A stretch of DNA of 29,695 nucleotides. Source: Nitrospira sp. SG-bin2. GTDB taxonomy: Bacteria; Nitrospirota; Nitrospiria; Nitrospirales; Nitrospiraceae. The first letter of the stretch is position 1; the number at the start of each line of letters is the position of its first letter. Below the pieces are notes generated by a model that saw nothing but the letters and a program-made list of their open reading frames with translations, was not told the origin of the DNA and did not search any database. Shown here in pieces: positions 1 through 7,181 of this stretch. The translations under genes were made by a program, and so were the position numbers. The DNA lies in NCBI GenBank assembly GCA_002083405.1, contig LVWT01000033.1, forward strand, positions 64,565-94,259, given 5' to 3'.

Positions 1-188
1 ATCGAAAACGGGAATTAATCAGACCTTCCCTAACCACATGGATCATTGACGCTCATTCCTTCAAGCAGCGCAGGATGTGTAATCGCTTATTTTTCATGAA
101 TAAAAACCAAACGCTGAGGCTTCTGTAACATCTGGAGAGGATAGGTACGGTCTGGAATGGCGGCACACCACGACGAGGGCTTTACATA
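1..188. other. Leading non-coding stretch
   Basis: No coding region is supported here. It is AT-richer than the gene that follows and presumably carries that gene's promoter, but I cannot assign -35/-10 boxes with confidence. The left neighbour lies outside the window. Confidence 0.4.
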
Positions 189-1700
189 ATGTTGACTCGA
201 ACAATTGCGAGACTGATTGCTGGGGCGCTCTTCCTTTCACTTGCGCCCGATGTCCACGCCTACATGGTCGACATCGGCTACGCCGCCCTCCGGAATGAGC
301 TGGCCGCTTCGACCCCCACCGGCGCCGCGGTCCGGGTCGGTCACGTAGAAGCGCCGATCAACGACGTGAGCGGCGGCGCCTCGCCCATCTTCATGCCGGA
401 TCCGAGCCATGGGGAATTCAGCGGCAAGACCATCACCGCCATCACTCCCAATCTGTCCGGTAGTTTTTCAGGCCATGCCACGACGGTCGGCACCCTCTTC
501 TACGGGGCGACCGGTTCAATCGCACCCGGCATCACACAAATCAACAGTTACGAAGCCAACCATTGGCTCAGCGGTCTTTACCTGTCCAGCCCCAACCCGA
601 ATACGAATGGACAAGCGACCACCAGTCCGGATCGCATCCTCAACCATAGCTGGGTCGGCGGCGGCCAGACCGCCGCCACAGACAGCACGATCCTTCGCCT
701 CGTAGACCGGCAAGCCGCGTTGAACGAGTCCATCCAAGTGGTCGGCCTGACCAATGGACCCGACACATCGCCATTACTGGGTGGCAGCGGATATAACGTG
801 ATCGCCGTCGGACGCACCGATGGCTTTCATCAACAAAATTCGGTTGCTGTTGATACGGTCTACAGGCCCGGACGCACTGTCCCCACACTCGTAGCGCCCA
901 TGGGTACCACCAGTGCGGCCACGCCGATCGTATCCGCCGCCGCGGCGCTGCTCGTACAGACCGGCCATCAGGGCGAGCTGACTTTGTCCGAAGGCTCCAC
1001 CACCATCGCCGGAGTCGGCACCGTCTATAACGCAGAGCGATCAGAGACGATCAAAGCCGTCCTCATGGCAGGGGCGGATCGAGAGACCGCCAGTTCCAGC
1101 ACCACGGCCGACATCACAGACTATCGCAGCGCAGGCCATGAGACAACGAACGGATTAGACAGCCGCTACGGGGCAGGACAAATCAATATTTATAACAGCT
1201 ATCGCATTCTGGCCGGCGGCGAACAACGAAGCCTGCAGAACGGAGGAGGCGACATTGCCGCTTTCGGGTTCGACCACGGGACAATCGGTGGTCTTAACGG
1301 GACCGGACACACCGCCTCCTACTTCTTCAACGCAACCGGCGATGTCACGCTATTTGCCTCCCTGGTCTGGAATCTCGATGTATCAAACGATGCCCTGTTG
1401 ACCACGCAGTTCTATAACCTCGACCTGGCCTTGTTCGACGTCACAAACAACCAGCTGGTCGCTTCTTCAACCAGCCTCTTGGACAACACGGAGAATCTCT
1501 ATTTCAATTTGCTGTTGGGCAACCGCTATGAAATGCGGGTGACCACGAACGAGTCCACGAACTTCTCCTGGGACTATGCGCTGGCCTGGCGCATGGACGC
1601 GGCGCCCGCTCCCGTCCCAGTCCCCGCCGCCGCCTGGCTGTTTGCCACAGGCACGCTGGGCCTGCTTCCGTTCACGCGACGCCGACCCGTCTCCTCGTGA
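189..1700 (+). CDS. Subtilase-like (S8 fold) exported protein with PEP-CTERM-type tail
   Basis: A 503-aa exported protein. Residues 1-24 form a signal peptide ending in a VHA-type cleavage site. The middle resembles subtilisin-like serine peptidases: GHATTVG puts a His at 96, LNHSW supplies an oxyanion-type Asn at 152, YNVIAVG matches the subtilase core strand, and GTTSAATPIVSAAAALL (from 239) matches the catalytic-Ser motif with Ser at 242. The first catalytic motif is unusual: VGHVEAP has Glu54 where Asp is expected. Residues 290-470 are probably a beta-rich accessory region. The C-terminus (PVPVPAAAWLF, hydrophobic helix, RRR) is a PEP-CTERM-like sorting signal, so processing by an exosortase/archaeosortase-type enzyme is inferred; none is encoded in this window. 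The ATG at 189 is the first that gives a complete signal peptide; its ribosome binding site is weak. Proteolytic activity is uncertain because of the Asp-to-Glu change. Confidence 0.85.
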   Translation: MLTRTIARLIAGALFLSLAPDVHAYMVDIGYAALRNELAASTPTGAAVRVGHVEAPINDVSGGASPIFMPDPSHGEFSGKTITAITPNLSGSFSGHATTVGTLFYGATGSIAPGITQINSYEANHWLSGLYLSSPNPNTNGQATTSPDRILNHSWVGGGQTAATDSTILRLVDRQAALNESIQVVGLTNGPDTSPLLGGSGYNVIAVGRTDGFHQQNSVAVDTVYRPGRTVPTLVAPMGTTSAATPIVSAAAALLVQTGHQGELTLSEGSTTIAGVGTVYNAERSETIKAVLMAGADRETASSSTTADITDYRSAGHETTNGLDSRYGAGQINIYNSYRILAGGEQRSLQNGGGDIAAFGFDHGTIGGLNGTGHTASYFFNATGDVTLFASLVWNLDVSNDALLTTQFYNLDLALFDVTNNQLVASSTSLLDNTENLYFNLLLGNRYEMRVTTNESTNFSWDYALAWRMDAAPAPVPVPAAAWLFATGTLGLLPFTRRRPVSS

Positions 1701-1762
1701 CCCATCTCCACGATCCCGATCCAGACAGCCCGCCGACATAGAGGACTATTGGAAAGACGTTC

Positions 1763-2090
1763 TCAGACGATCCCTATGAACACCGCAAGCGAGCGGTCAA
1801 CGCGCACCATGAGTTCGCGGTCCAGCGCCCCGATGCGAGAGCCAATGGTTTTCTGCGGAACCGTGACGATCTTGTCAATCATGATCTGTGAGACTTGCTG
1901 GAGGCCGTTGGATGGGGATGGTTCAATGGTTAACCGGAAGAGCGGAGCGTCAAGAATTTCAGTGGTCAACAAGCATATCGTCACGCTGCCAAGGGCGGAG
2001 AAGAGATCGGATTGCAGGACGAGGGCGGGGCGGGGCTTGCCGCTGTAGTGACCTTTGGCAGCGGTCGCCCCGTCTTACACGTTGTCCCAC
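1763..2090 (-). pseudogene. MazF/PemK-type endoribonuclease toxin, frameshifted
   Basis: MazF-family toxins cleave mRNA and are neutralised by a MazE-type antitoxin. The frame ending at 1763 encodes a nearly whole MazF: GHYSGKPRPALVLQSDLF (about 2054-2001), then TICLLTTE, DAPLFRLTIEPSPSNGL, QVMIDK-like QIMIDK, and a C-terminal ALDRELMVRVDRSLAVFIG. Upstream this frame has no ATG, GTG or TTG before the in-frame TAA shared with the antitoxin stop. The expected toxin N-terminus (GTG at 2090, then GQRVRRGD) lies in another frame, and the two frames meet near 2060-2066. The simplest reading is a small deletion, not a multiple of three, just after RRGD. An internal GTG at 1984 would give only a 73-aa C-terminal piece lacking the first beta strands. 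It could instead be a sequencing error, which would make the toxin intact. Confidence 0.75.
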
Positions 2091-2296
2091 GCGGCGATCT
2101 CCGAAATGAAGTCAAGAGCCTGTTTTTCCTGGGCCGAGCGAGCGGCTAGCCGCGCCTGTCGACGGCATTCGCCGGCAAACCCCTCGGCGCGCGTATCTGG
2201 AACCCATATCTGCACCGGCCGCAACCCCTTTCGACGCAAACGCCGGCGATAGCGGCTTTGTTTCTCTTTCGAGTTCACGTGCGTACGGGTAGACAT
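2075..2296 (-). CDS. MazE-family (DUF3018-type) antitoxin
   Basis: A 73-aa basic protein with the pattern of the short antitoxin MazE family (DUF3018): a basic N-terminus (RYRRRLRRKGL), the hallmark stretch RPVQIWVPDTR at about 27-37, GFAGECRRQARLAA, and an acidic tail ending EIAAWDNV. Members bind and inhibit a cognate MazF and usually repress their own operon. An AGAGGAT ribosome binding site sits about 8 bases before the ATG at 2296. The stop lies inside the start region of the toxin gene, giving the short overlap usual for toxin-antitoxin pairs. The partner toxin appears frameshifted, so the antitoxin may be a remnant or may guard against another MazF. Confidence 0.85.
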   Translation of the reverse strand: MSTRTHVNSKEKQSRYRRRLRRKGLRPVQIWVPDTRAEGFAGECRRQARLAARSAQEKQALDFISEIAAWDNV

Positions 2297-2346
2297 AGCG
2301 TTATCCTCTCTAATCTGTCAGGAATTCCAGAGTACCACATTCAGAG

Positions 2347-2389
2347 GTAACATGTGACTCAATTTTCCCGGTACCGCTCAACCGGGAAA
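2347..2389. promoter_or_regulatory. Inverted repeats upstream of the antitoxin gene (possible operator)
   Basis: Two dyads lie 50-95 bases upstream of the antitoxin ATG. One is a 12-base near-palindrome at 2347-2358 (GTAACATGTGAC). The other has perfect 9-base arms, TTTCCCGGT at 2364-2372 and ACCGGGAAA at 2381-2389. Toxin-antitoxin promoters are commonly autoregulated through such sites. The assignment is inferred from position only. Confidence 0.35.
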
Positions 2390-2498
2390 GAACAATGCGG
2401 ACTCCCTTCACCATCCAACCCAGGCTGGTAGGCCATGGGAAAACCCATTTTGACTTATGGAGCCGCTACAGACATCGAAGGTTGAGGCAGCACCGAGC

Positions 2499-2530
2499 AA
2501 CCGGGGCCGGTTTGCCGGCCAGCCCCGGTT
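2499..2530 (-). terminator. GC-rich hairpin after the 220-aa exported protein gene
   Basis: Arms AACCGGGGC and GCCCCGGTT (one base of offset inside) enclose a smaller CCGG-TTTG-CCGG stem. It lies about 35 bases past the stop at 2566 on the minus strand. There is no clear T-run, so it may be a transcript-end stabiliser rather than a classical intrinsic terminator. Confidence 0.45.
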
Positions 2531-2565
2531 CTCTTGCCTATCTCAGACAGATCGTTTGAGCCCTC

Positions 2566-3228
2566 CTATGCAATGACGACCGGTGCAATGACGACCGGCC
2601 GCTCGTTTCTGGCGCGTCCCCCTTGCCACCGAATACCCATCAGAATGACCAGACCGGTCACGAAAAACACGAACGCCTGAGCGAGCGGGACAGGTGCCGG
2701 ACTCCCCTCTGTGATGACTTTCCCCTGGAACGAGAACGTGGCCGGATCATCCTTGTGTCGGTCGCCGAACAAGCGTTCCCAGGTCAGAGAGAACTCCAGC
2801 GTATCGGGATTGAACGTCCCCGTCGCCATGCCGCCGATGTTCCAGACTTTGAAATGGTCTCCACGGGATACCCCGAAGAACAATGAGGACAGATCGACCG
2901 TGATCGACGAGCCATCGATGACAGCGGAGGGAGCCGGCCCGCCATTGAACCCCGACGTAAACAGCGAGTACGTCCGGTCCCCCCTCAAAATCGAAGGGAC
3001 AAGGTCGCCGATCGGTTGATAGTCATTTATGACGAGTTGCCCGGGCTGATCAAACAAGCGCTCCAGTTTCTTGGAAAACCGGCCGTCATAATCAATGCTG
3101 CCGCCGGTCAGCTCCAGTTGTGTGACCAGAACATCAGACGGATCGATGATCGACGCCTCCGAATGAGGCGACCAGAGAGTGATCAACAGAACGGGCAACG
3201 GAAGCAGAGTTGAACCGTTGAGACGCAT
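2566..3228 (-). CDS. Exported protein with degenerate PEP-CTERM-like tail (paralogue of 3571-4236)
   Basis: A 220-aa exported protein of unknown function. The ATG at 3228 is chosen over longer frames because AAGGAGGTTCTC stands directly before it and a signal peptide follows (MRLNGSTLLPLPVLLITLW...SEA). The body is predicted beta-rich. It shares with the next gene the patterns VTQL(E/D)(L/I)TGGSI near the N-terminus, NIGG(M/T)ATGTFN in the middle and FS(F/L)QG near the end, so the two are paralogues. The C-terminus has a PVP motif, a hydrophobic helix (AFVFFVTGLVILMGI) and basic residues, as in PEP-CTERM proteins, but the usual VPAAVWLF core is lost. After the basic cluster there is an extra tail made by a tandem 15-base duplication. 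Cell-surface sorting is therefore doubtful. Confidence 0.75.
   Translation of the reverse strand: MRLNGSTLLPLPVLLITLWSPHSEASIIDPSDVLVTQLELTGGSIDYDGRFSKKLERLFDQPGQLVINDYQPIGDLVPSILRGDRTYSLFTSGFNGGPAPSAVIDGSSITVDLSSLFFGVSRGDHFKVWNIGGMATGTFNPDTLEFSLTWERLFGDRHKDDPATFSFQGKVITEGSPAPVPLAQAFVFFVTGLVILMGIRWQGGRARNERPVVIAPVVIA
2569..2598. repeat. Perfect tandem 15-bp duplication at a gene 3' end
   Basis: TGCAATGACGACCGG occurs twice head to tail (2569-2583 and 2584-2598), directly before the minus-strand stop codon. It is in frame and encodes a repeated PVVIA at the extreme C-terminus of the exported protein. Confidence 0.9.
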
Positions 3229-3570
3229 GAGAACCTCCTTGGGTTGAATGTTACAGTGAAAAATGAAACACCGTCGGTTCCAGGCCATACTGTGTAGGCT
3301 GTTTCACAGATGCGTTACGGTCCGATCAGGATTATTTTATGTTTGTCTTAAGAATAGGAACATAACTCTACTCGCGGATGACACAAAAACGGGAGAGGGA
3401 AACATTAAGACTGCGTTAAATGATTGTTACTTGTTACGGGCTGGAGAGGGTGAACGGCAGGCTGATTTCGGACAAAAAAACCCGCTCCCGGCTTTAGGAA
3501 GCTGGGAGCGGGTCATCTGTGAAGTGATTTCGCGCAGTCTCTTTTGGGAGCCGCGCTTCCTTGGATCGTA
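3229..3570. other. Intergenic region between paralogous exported-protein genes
   Basis: This 342-base gap has lower GC than its surroundings. It holds the terminator of the upstream gene (3474-3513) and presumably the promoter of the 220-aa protein gene. A 7-base inverted pair, TGAAACA near 3263 and TGTTTCA near 3300, is the only other dyad I see. No coding region is supported. Confidence 0.45.
3474..3513 (-). terminator. Strong intrinsic terminator
   Basis: On the minus strand a 15-base stem (ACCCGCTCCCAGCTT with one wobble pair, loop CCTA) is followed at once by seven T residues. It lies about 60 bases past the stop of the 221-aa PEP-CTERM protein and separates it from the 220-aa paralogue, so the two genes have separate transcripts. 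Confidence 0.92.
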
Positions 3571-4236
3571 TCAGTTCATCAATCGCCGTCGAATCATAGG
3601 AATGAGACTCGCCAAGCCGGACCCGAACAGCCACACCGCCGCCGGCACCGGGACCGGCGCCACTTGCGCCGTCCCCTGCAGCGAAAAGTTTCCACTGGTC
3701 AGGACAATTGGGCCTAACACCGGCAGCGTGGTCAGAGTGAGGTTAAACGGATTGGTCCATGCAATATCGAATGCGTTCGACGTTTGGTTGAATGACCCGG
3801 TGGCGGTCCCTCCGATATTCAAAGAAGACATCGCCGAGTTAGTATTCATCCAGGACCAGCCGCTGCTGGTCACACCGGCAAAAAGCGACCGAAGATCGGC
3901 TGTCATCGTCGAGTCGGTCGTCTGCGCAGTCGGAGCCGGGAGATTCAGCGCCCCGCCGCTGCTGCTGAAGATCGAGAACGTCAGGTGGGAAATCGTAATC
4001 GGATCGAAGATGTTCGGCGGCGGCTGAAATTGGTCCATGAGGATTTGCCCATCGGCATTGAACGTGCCGGAAACAGTCCCCAGCACACCGAAGTTCAGAC
4101 TGATCGACCCGCCGGTGATGTCCAGCTGCGTCACTTCCGCAGCCTGAGCTGGCGCTGTGTAGACCCACAGCACAGACGCCATCAGAAGAGCCATCACGCC
4201 CTTCCTGATTTTCGTGCTATTCAGCGTTCTTATCAT
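3571..4236 (-). CDS. PEP-CTERM-type exported protein
   Basis: A 221-aa exported protein. Residues 1-33 form a signal peptide (basic start, MALLMASVLWVYTAPAQAA). The body is rich in Thr, Ser, Asn and Gly and probably beta-sandwich. It shares VTQLDITGGSI, NIGGTATGSFN and FSLQG with the neighbour at 2566-3228. The C-terminus has PVPVPAAVWLFGSGLASLIP followed by MIRRRL, a textbook PEP-CTERM/VPxxA-type sorting signal: motif, membrane helix, arginines. By family knowledge the tail is cut by an exosortase-class transpeptidase and the protein reaches the cell surface or extracellular matrix. AGGAG stands 10 bases before the ATG at 4236, in a context (AGGAG...TCGATAATG) also seen before the binding-protein gene at 5871. 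It is closed by a strong terminator. The molecular role is unknown. Confidence 0.82.
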   Translation of the reverse strand: MIRTLNSTKIRKGVMALLMASVLWVYTAPAQAAEVTQLDITGGSISLNFGVLGTVSGTFNADGQILMDQFQPPPNIFDPITISHLTFSIFSSSGGALNLPAPTAQTTDSTMTADLRSLFAGVTSSGWSWMNTNSAMSSLNIGGTATGSFNQTSNAFDIAWTNPFNLTLTTLPVLGPIVLTSGNFSLQGTAQVAPVPVPAAVWLFGSGLASLIPMIRRRLMN

Positions 4237-4353
4237 TATCGAGGTTGCTCCTGATCTAGAACTTGGACGAACCCCTCTTCCCGTGCACCACGATAAAACC
4301 TCTGCATACTTTCAATTATGATACCCGAAAGAAACAGATTGCACGGCGATAGC

Positions 4354-4391
4354 TGGTGGGCAGGCCGAGCTCACAACCAGCCTGCCCACCA
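4354..4391 (-). terminator. Long perfect hairpin after the binding-protein gene
   Basis: Perfect 12-base arms, TGGTGGGCAGGC at 4354-4365 and GCCTGCCCACCA at 4380-4391, flank a 14-base loop just after the minus-strand stop at 4405. It lacks a T-run but its position and stability suit a transcript end. Confidence 0.65.
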
Positions 4392-4404
4392 TTACCCGAT
4401 CCGC

Positions 4405-5871
4405 TCAGGGATTCGGGCTGGCATAGAAACCACGGCACTGGCTGTCGTACTCGGCAGCCCGGCCGGCATAGTTCTCATGATCCGGCGCGGACCTGTCCTC
4501 GGCCTTGATCGCAAGCATGTAGGCAGGCGCCTCGAATGCCCAGTTGGCCGGAAGGTTCTCGATCACGGTCGTATTCTGCGCGTCGCTGACCATACGGGCG
4601 ATGAAGGCATCCCGCGTCGCATCGCCGGTCCCGGCGGTCTTGGTGTAGGCCTCCAGGTTGACCCAGAATTCGGACTTGCCGCAACGCAAAGCTTTCAACA
4701 CGGCCGGGCGAGCCGTCGCCTTGACCGCATCCGCCACTGTCGCATCCACGCCACGGAATCCATTGATGTTCACGACGTGCGAATTAGCAATCGCGGCGGT
4801 CGCCGGTGTGATGTAAGCCGGCGAAGCCGTGGCTTCGAACGAATCGATATAGCCGATCTTGCCGAACAGGCCAATGCCTGCGCCGGTGTTGTCCAAGCAG
4901 GTCTTCACACCTGAACTTGACGCGCTATAGAAGGCAATATTGTTCGTGGTGGCTGCCCACTCGGCTGCTTCTTCCTTCATCAGCACCTGATCGAAGGTCG
5001 CCTTGGAACCTGAACCGAATTCCCGCATGCACAACCGGACGTTGTGCGGGCCTGATGGAACCGCTTGCGTTCCCGCGATGTCGTTCGTCACTGCATAGCC
5101 CAGCTCCCGCCAGTCACGAACCTGGCGCGAGAAGATCTGCTCGATTTCTGTCTGGGTCAGGTTCTGCACCGGTCCGATGTTGTTGCCTGCCGAATCCACC
5201 CGGCGCACGCTGTTCTGCACCACGATGCTGAAGGGCAACACCATGAGCCTGTTTTCCGTGACGTTCGGGGCCGGATCGGCCGGTTCTGTGCCTGCCGGAG
5301 AGGTCTGGCCGAAGGACGTGAACTGGACGTCAGAATAACCGAAATGCATCGGCTGACGCACGAAAGTGGGGGTGGGATAATCGGTCGTCACTGCGCTCGG
5401 TGGGTTGGTGCAGGTGGTGTTCTCATTAATGCTGATCGTGACGGTGGACGCCGTGTCCACATCATAGAACGTCTTGTTGACAGGTGCCGTCGTGCCGCAG
5501 CCGCTGGTGGCAGGGTTCGTGGCATCGATATAGCCCATGTAACCCTTGCCGTTGTATCTGCCTCTGGAGCGATCGCCTGCCGTCGTGTCGTCGACCGGAT
5601 AGACGCCGTCGGAGGAGCCACGGGCTGAATAATTGAAGTTGAAGGGCTGGCCGGCAAATGTGCACTGCCAGAGGTGGACGTTGTTGTTCGCGGATCGATA
5701 GTGCGTAATCGGTCCGGCCGTATGGTCGCAGACCGAGAGCGGCACTTCGTTGATGAACTGGCGACCGGCGGAGGATCCTCCGGCATACACGTCGATCGCC
5801 TCTGCAGTGGATGCCACCCCGGCGAGGCCAAGGACGGCGACCGCGATGGCGGCTAGTTGATTGGTTTTCAT
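4405..5871 (-). CDS. PstS-like periplasmic substrate-binding protein
   Basis: A 488-aa exported protein. Residues 1-25 form a signal peptide ending TAEA. The mature protein starts IDVYAGGSSAG, resembling the opening strand and ligand-binding Ser/Gly loop of type 2 periplasmic binding proteins of the PstS group. Further matches are YSDVQF, LPFSIVVQNSV, TQTEIEQIFSRQVRDWREL (PstS-type 'IF.G....W') and FGSGSKATFDQ (the PstS-type R..GSGT segment). It is longer than typical PstS (about 320-350 aa), with an insert near 60-190. No ABC permease or ATPase gene and no phosphate-regulon gene is nearby, so it may act as an extracytoplasmic binder or surface protein rather than a transporter subunit; the ligand is unknown. 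It has no PEP-CTERM tail although its neighbours do. AGGAG precedes the ATG at 5871 by 9 bases. The PEP-CTERM gene upstream on the same strand is 63 bases away, so co-transcription is plausible. Confidence 0.75.
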   Translation of the reverse strand: MKTNQLAAIAVAVLGLAGVASTAEAIDVYAGGSSAGRQFINEVPLSVCDHTAGPITHYRSANNNVHLWQCTFAGQPFNFNYSARGSSDGVYPVDDTTAGDRSRGRYNGKGYMGYIDATNPATSGCGTTAPVNKTFYDVDTASTVTISINENTTCTNPPSAVTTDYPTPTFVRQPMHFGYSDVQFTSFGQTSPAGTEPADPAPNVTENRLMVLPFSIVVQNSVRRVDSAGNNIGPVQNLTQTEIEQIFSRQVRDWRELGYAVTNDIAGTQAVPSGPHNVRLCMREFGSGSKATFDQVLMKEEAAEWAATTNNIAFYSASSSGVKTCLDNTGAGIGLFGKIGYIDSFEATASPAYITPATAAIANSHVVNINGFRGVDATVADAVKATARPAVLKALRCGKSEFWVNLEAYTKTAGTGDATRDAFIARMVSDAQNTTVIENLPANWAFEAPAYMLAIKAEDRSAPDHENYAGRAAEYDSQCRGFYASPNP

Positions 5872-5934
5872 TATCGAGACTCCTGTTTGAAGGTAATTAA
5901 CTGTTGTACCGGTACTCTATCGTTCTCGATCCTC

Positions 5935-6738
5935 TTAGGCTGCCTTGCGAAAGAGGTTCCGGCGGGCCATGCCGGCGAGGCCGATCAGGCCGCTGCCGAA
6001 CAGCACCACCGCTGCAGGCACTGGAATTGCCGCAAGCTGGCCGCCGGTGATCTGGAACTGTCCGTTGGCTAAGAGCATCGCTTGCCCCATGCCCATCAAC
6101 GGATCACCTGTTTCACTGTCGCCCTTGACGATGTAGAGCAACTGATCGAGGTTCGCCGCCATATTCACCAAGAACCCTCCAGCCATTCTCTCGGCCGTTC
6201 CGAAGCGGGAGGTATAGGAATTGGAGTTGCCAAAACCCACGACAGCACCATTCTGCCCGGAGATCAGATTCGGCGCATTGGCATCGTTCACGTTTCCTTC
6301 CCAACCGAGCGCAGCGGTAAGGGTATTCCCAACAAGACCACCATTGCCCCCGGCCACATTGGTCGAAGAACCAGCCTTCACGGCATACCCACCGGTATTA
6401 TCATCCGCCTGGACTCCCAGCACTGTGTAGCGGACCGGATAGTCCGGGCTCGCCGGGTTGAGATCCCTGACGCCCGCGGCATTCAGGTAGGCGGATACGT
6501 CTACGGTGGTCGTCCCCGTACCCGTCGTGAGCTGATGCATGTCCAGGCCGGTCAGGCTCGAGAGGTTGATCAAGGCTTCCGCCCCTTCGCCGGGTGTCCG
6601 GTTTCCATACATCACCAGAACCAGATCACCTTCCGAGAAGGTGAAGGCTTGAGCCGATTGACTCAGCGCGCCCGTTACCATGACCACGGCTCCCGCAAGA
6701 GCCAGGACAGCCTTTTTCACTCGATTCATTGACTTCAT
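5935..6738 (-). CDS. PEP-CTERM-type exported protein
   Basis: A 267-aa exported protein of unknown function. The ATG at 6738 has AAGGAGG seven bases upstream and is preferred to a GTG one codon earlier. A signal peptide (MKSMNRVKKAVLALAGAVVM...AQA) is followed by FTFSEGDLVLVMYGNRTPG and a low-charge, Gly/Asn/Thr-rich body. The C-terminus has IPVPAAVVLFGSGLIGLAG, then ARRNLFRKAA, which is a PEP-CTERM-type tail. The EGDLVLVMYG opening is a pattern I associate with PEP-CTERM proteins of unknown role. It is probably the first gene of a two-gene unit with the PstS-like binder. Confidence 0.8.
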   Translation of the reverse strand: MKSMNRVKKAVLALAGAVVMVTGALSQSAQAFTFSEGDLVLVMYGNRTPGEGAEALINLSSLTGLDMHQLTTGTGTTTVDVSAYLNAAGVRDLNPASPDYPVRYTVLGVQADDNTGGYAVKAGSSTNVAGGNGGLVGNTLTAALGWEGNVNDANAPNLISGQNGAVVGFGNSNSYTSRFGTAERMAGGFLVNMAANLDQLLYIVKGDSETGDPLMGMGQAMLLANGQFQITGGQLAAIPVPAAVVLFGSGLIGLAGMARRNLFRKAA

Positions 6739-7181
6739 CACGTATCCTCCTTAACAGTTAACTAACTTCCTGACAGCGCTATCTTTGCCTGGCTTTTCAC
6801 TTCTTCGCTCCGGCACACCTGGCCGACCGACTGTTGCCCACCTCCCTTCAGACATTTGATAGTTGATGCTCCATGGATCTTGCTTCCAAGAAATCCTGCT
6901 CGCTGTGTGTCACGACTTCTTTCTAAAAGTCCGGTGTTACTTCCGGATATGGACTTGATTGGAAGGACGTAAATGTTGTGTTAAGATCCCCGTCCCTACT
7001 CCATTGCCGAAGAGAGCTACACACAGGGCGACTCCCCCTACACCCAGCGTGCGACTGTGACGGAGCGCCGTTACAAATGAGGGGGGAGTTTGATTGGGGA
7101 CGTGTTAAATCTTCGGAATGGCAGGTGGCGGGTCACCTCGACTCCAGACCAATCTTTCCGATGGGCCTTCGAAATCCTTGT
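6739..7181. other. 443-base intergenic gap
   Basis: No coding region is supported on either strand. It contains the upstream region of the PEP-CTERM gene at 6738 and the 3' region of the tonB run. The only secondary structure I see is a 7-base stem (GTGACGG 7057-7063 with CCGTTAC 7068-7074, one wobble), which could mark the end of the tonB transcript but has no T-run. Confidence 0.4.

Noticed and set aside
3263..4027. Plus-strand open frame of 254 codons
   Set aside because: It runs antisense across the terminator and the 221-aa PEP-CTERM gene, which has a signal peptide, ribosome binding site and sorting tail. The plus frame shows no family features.
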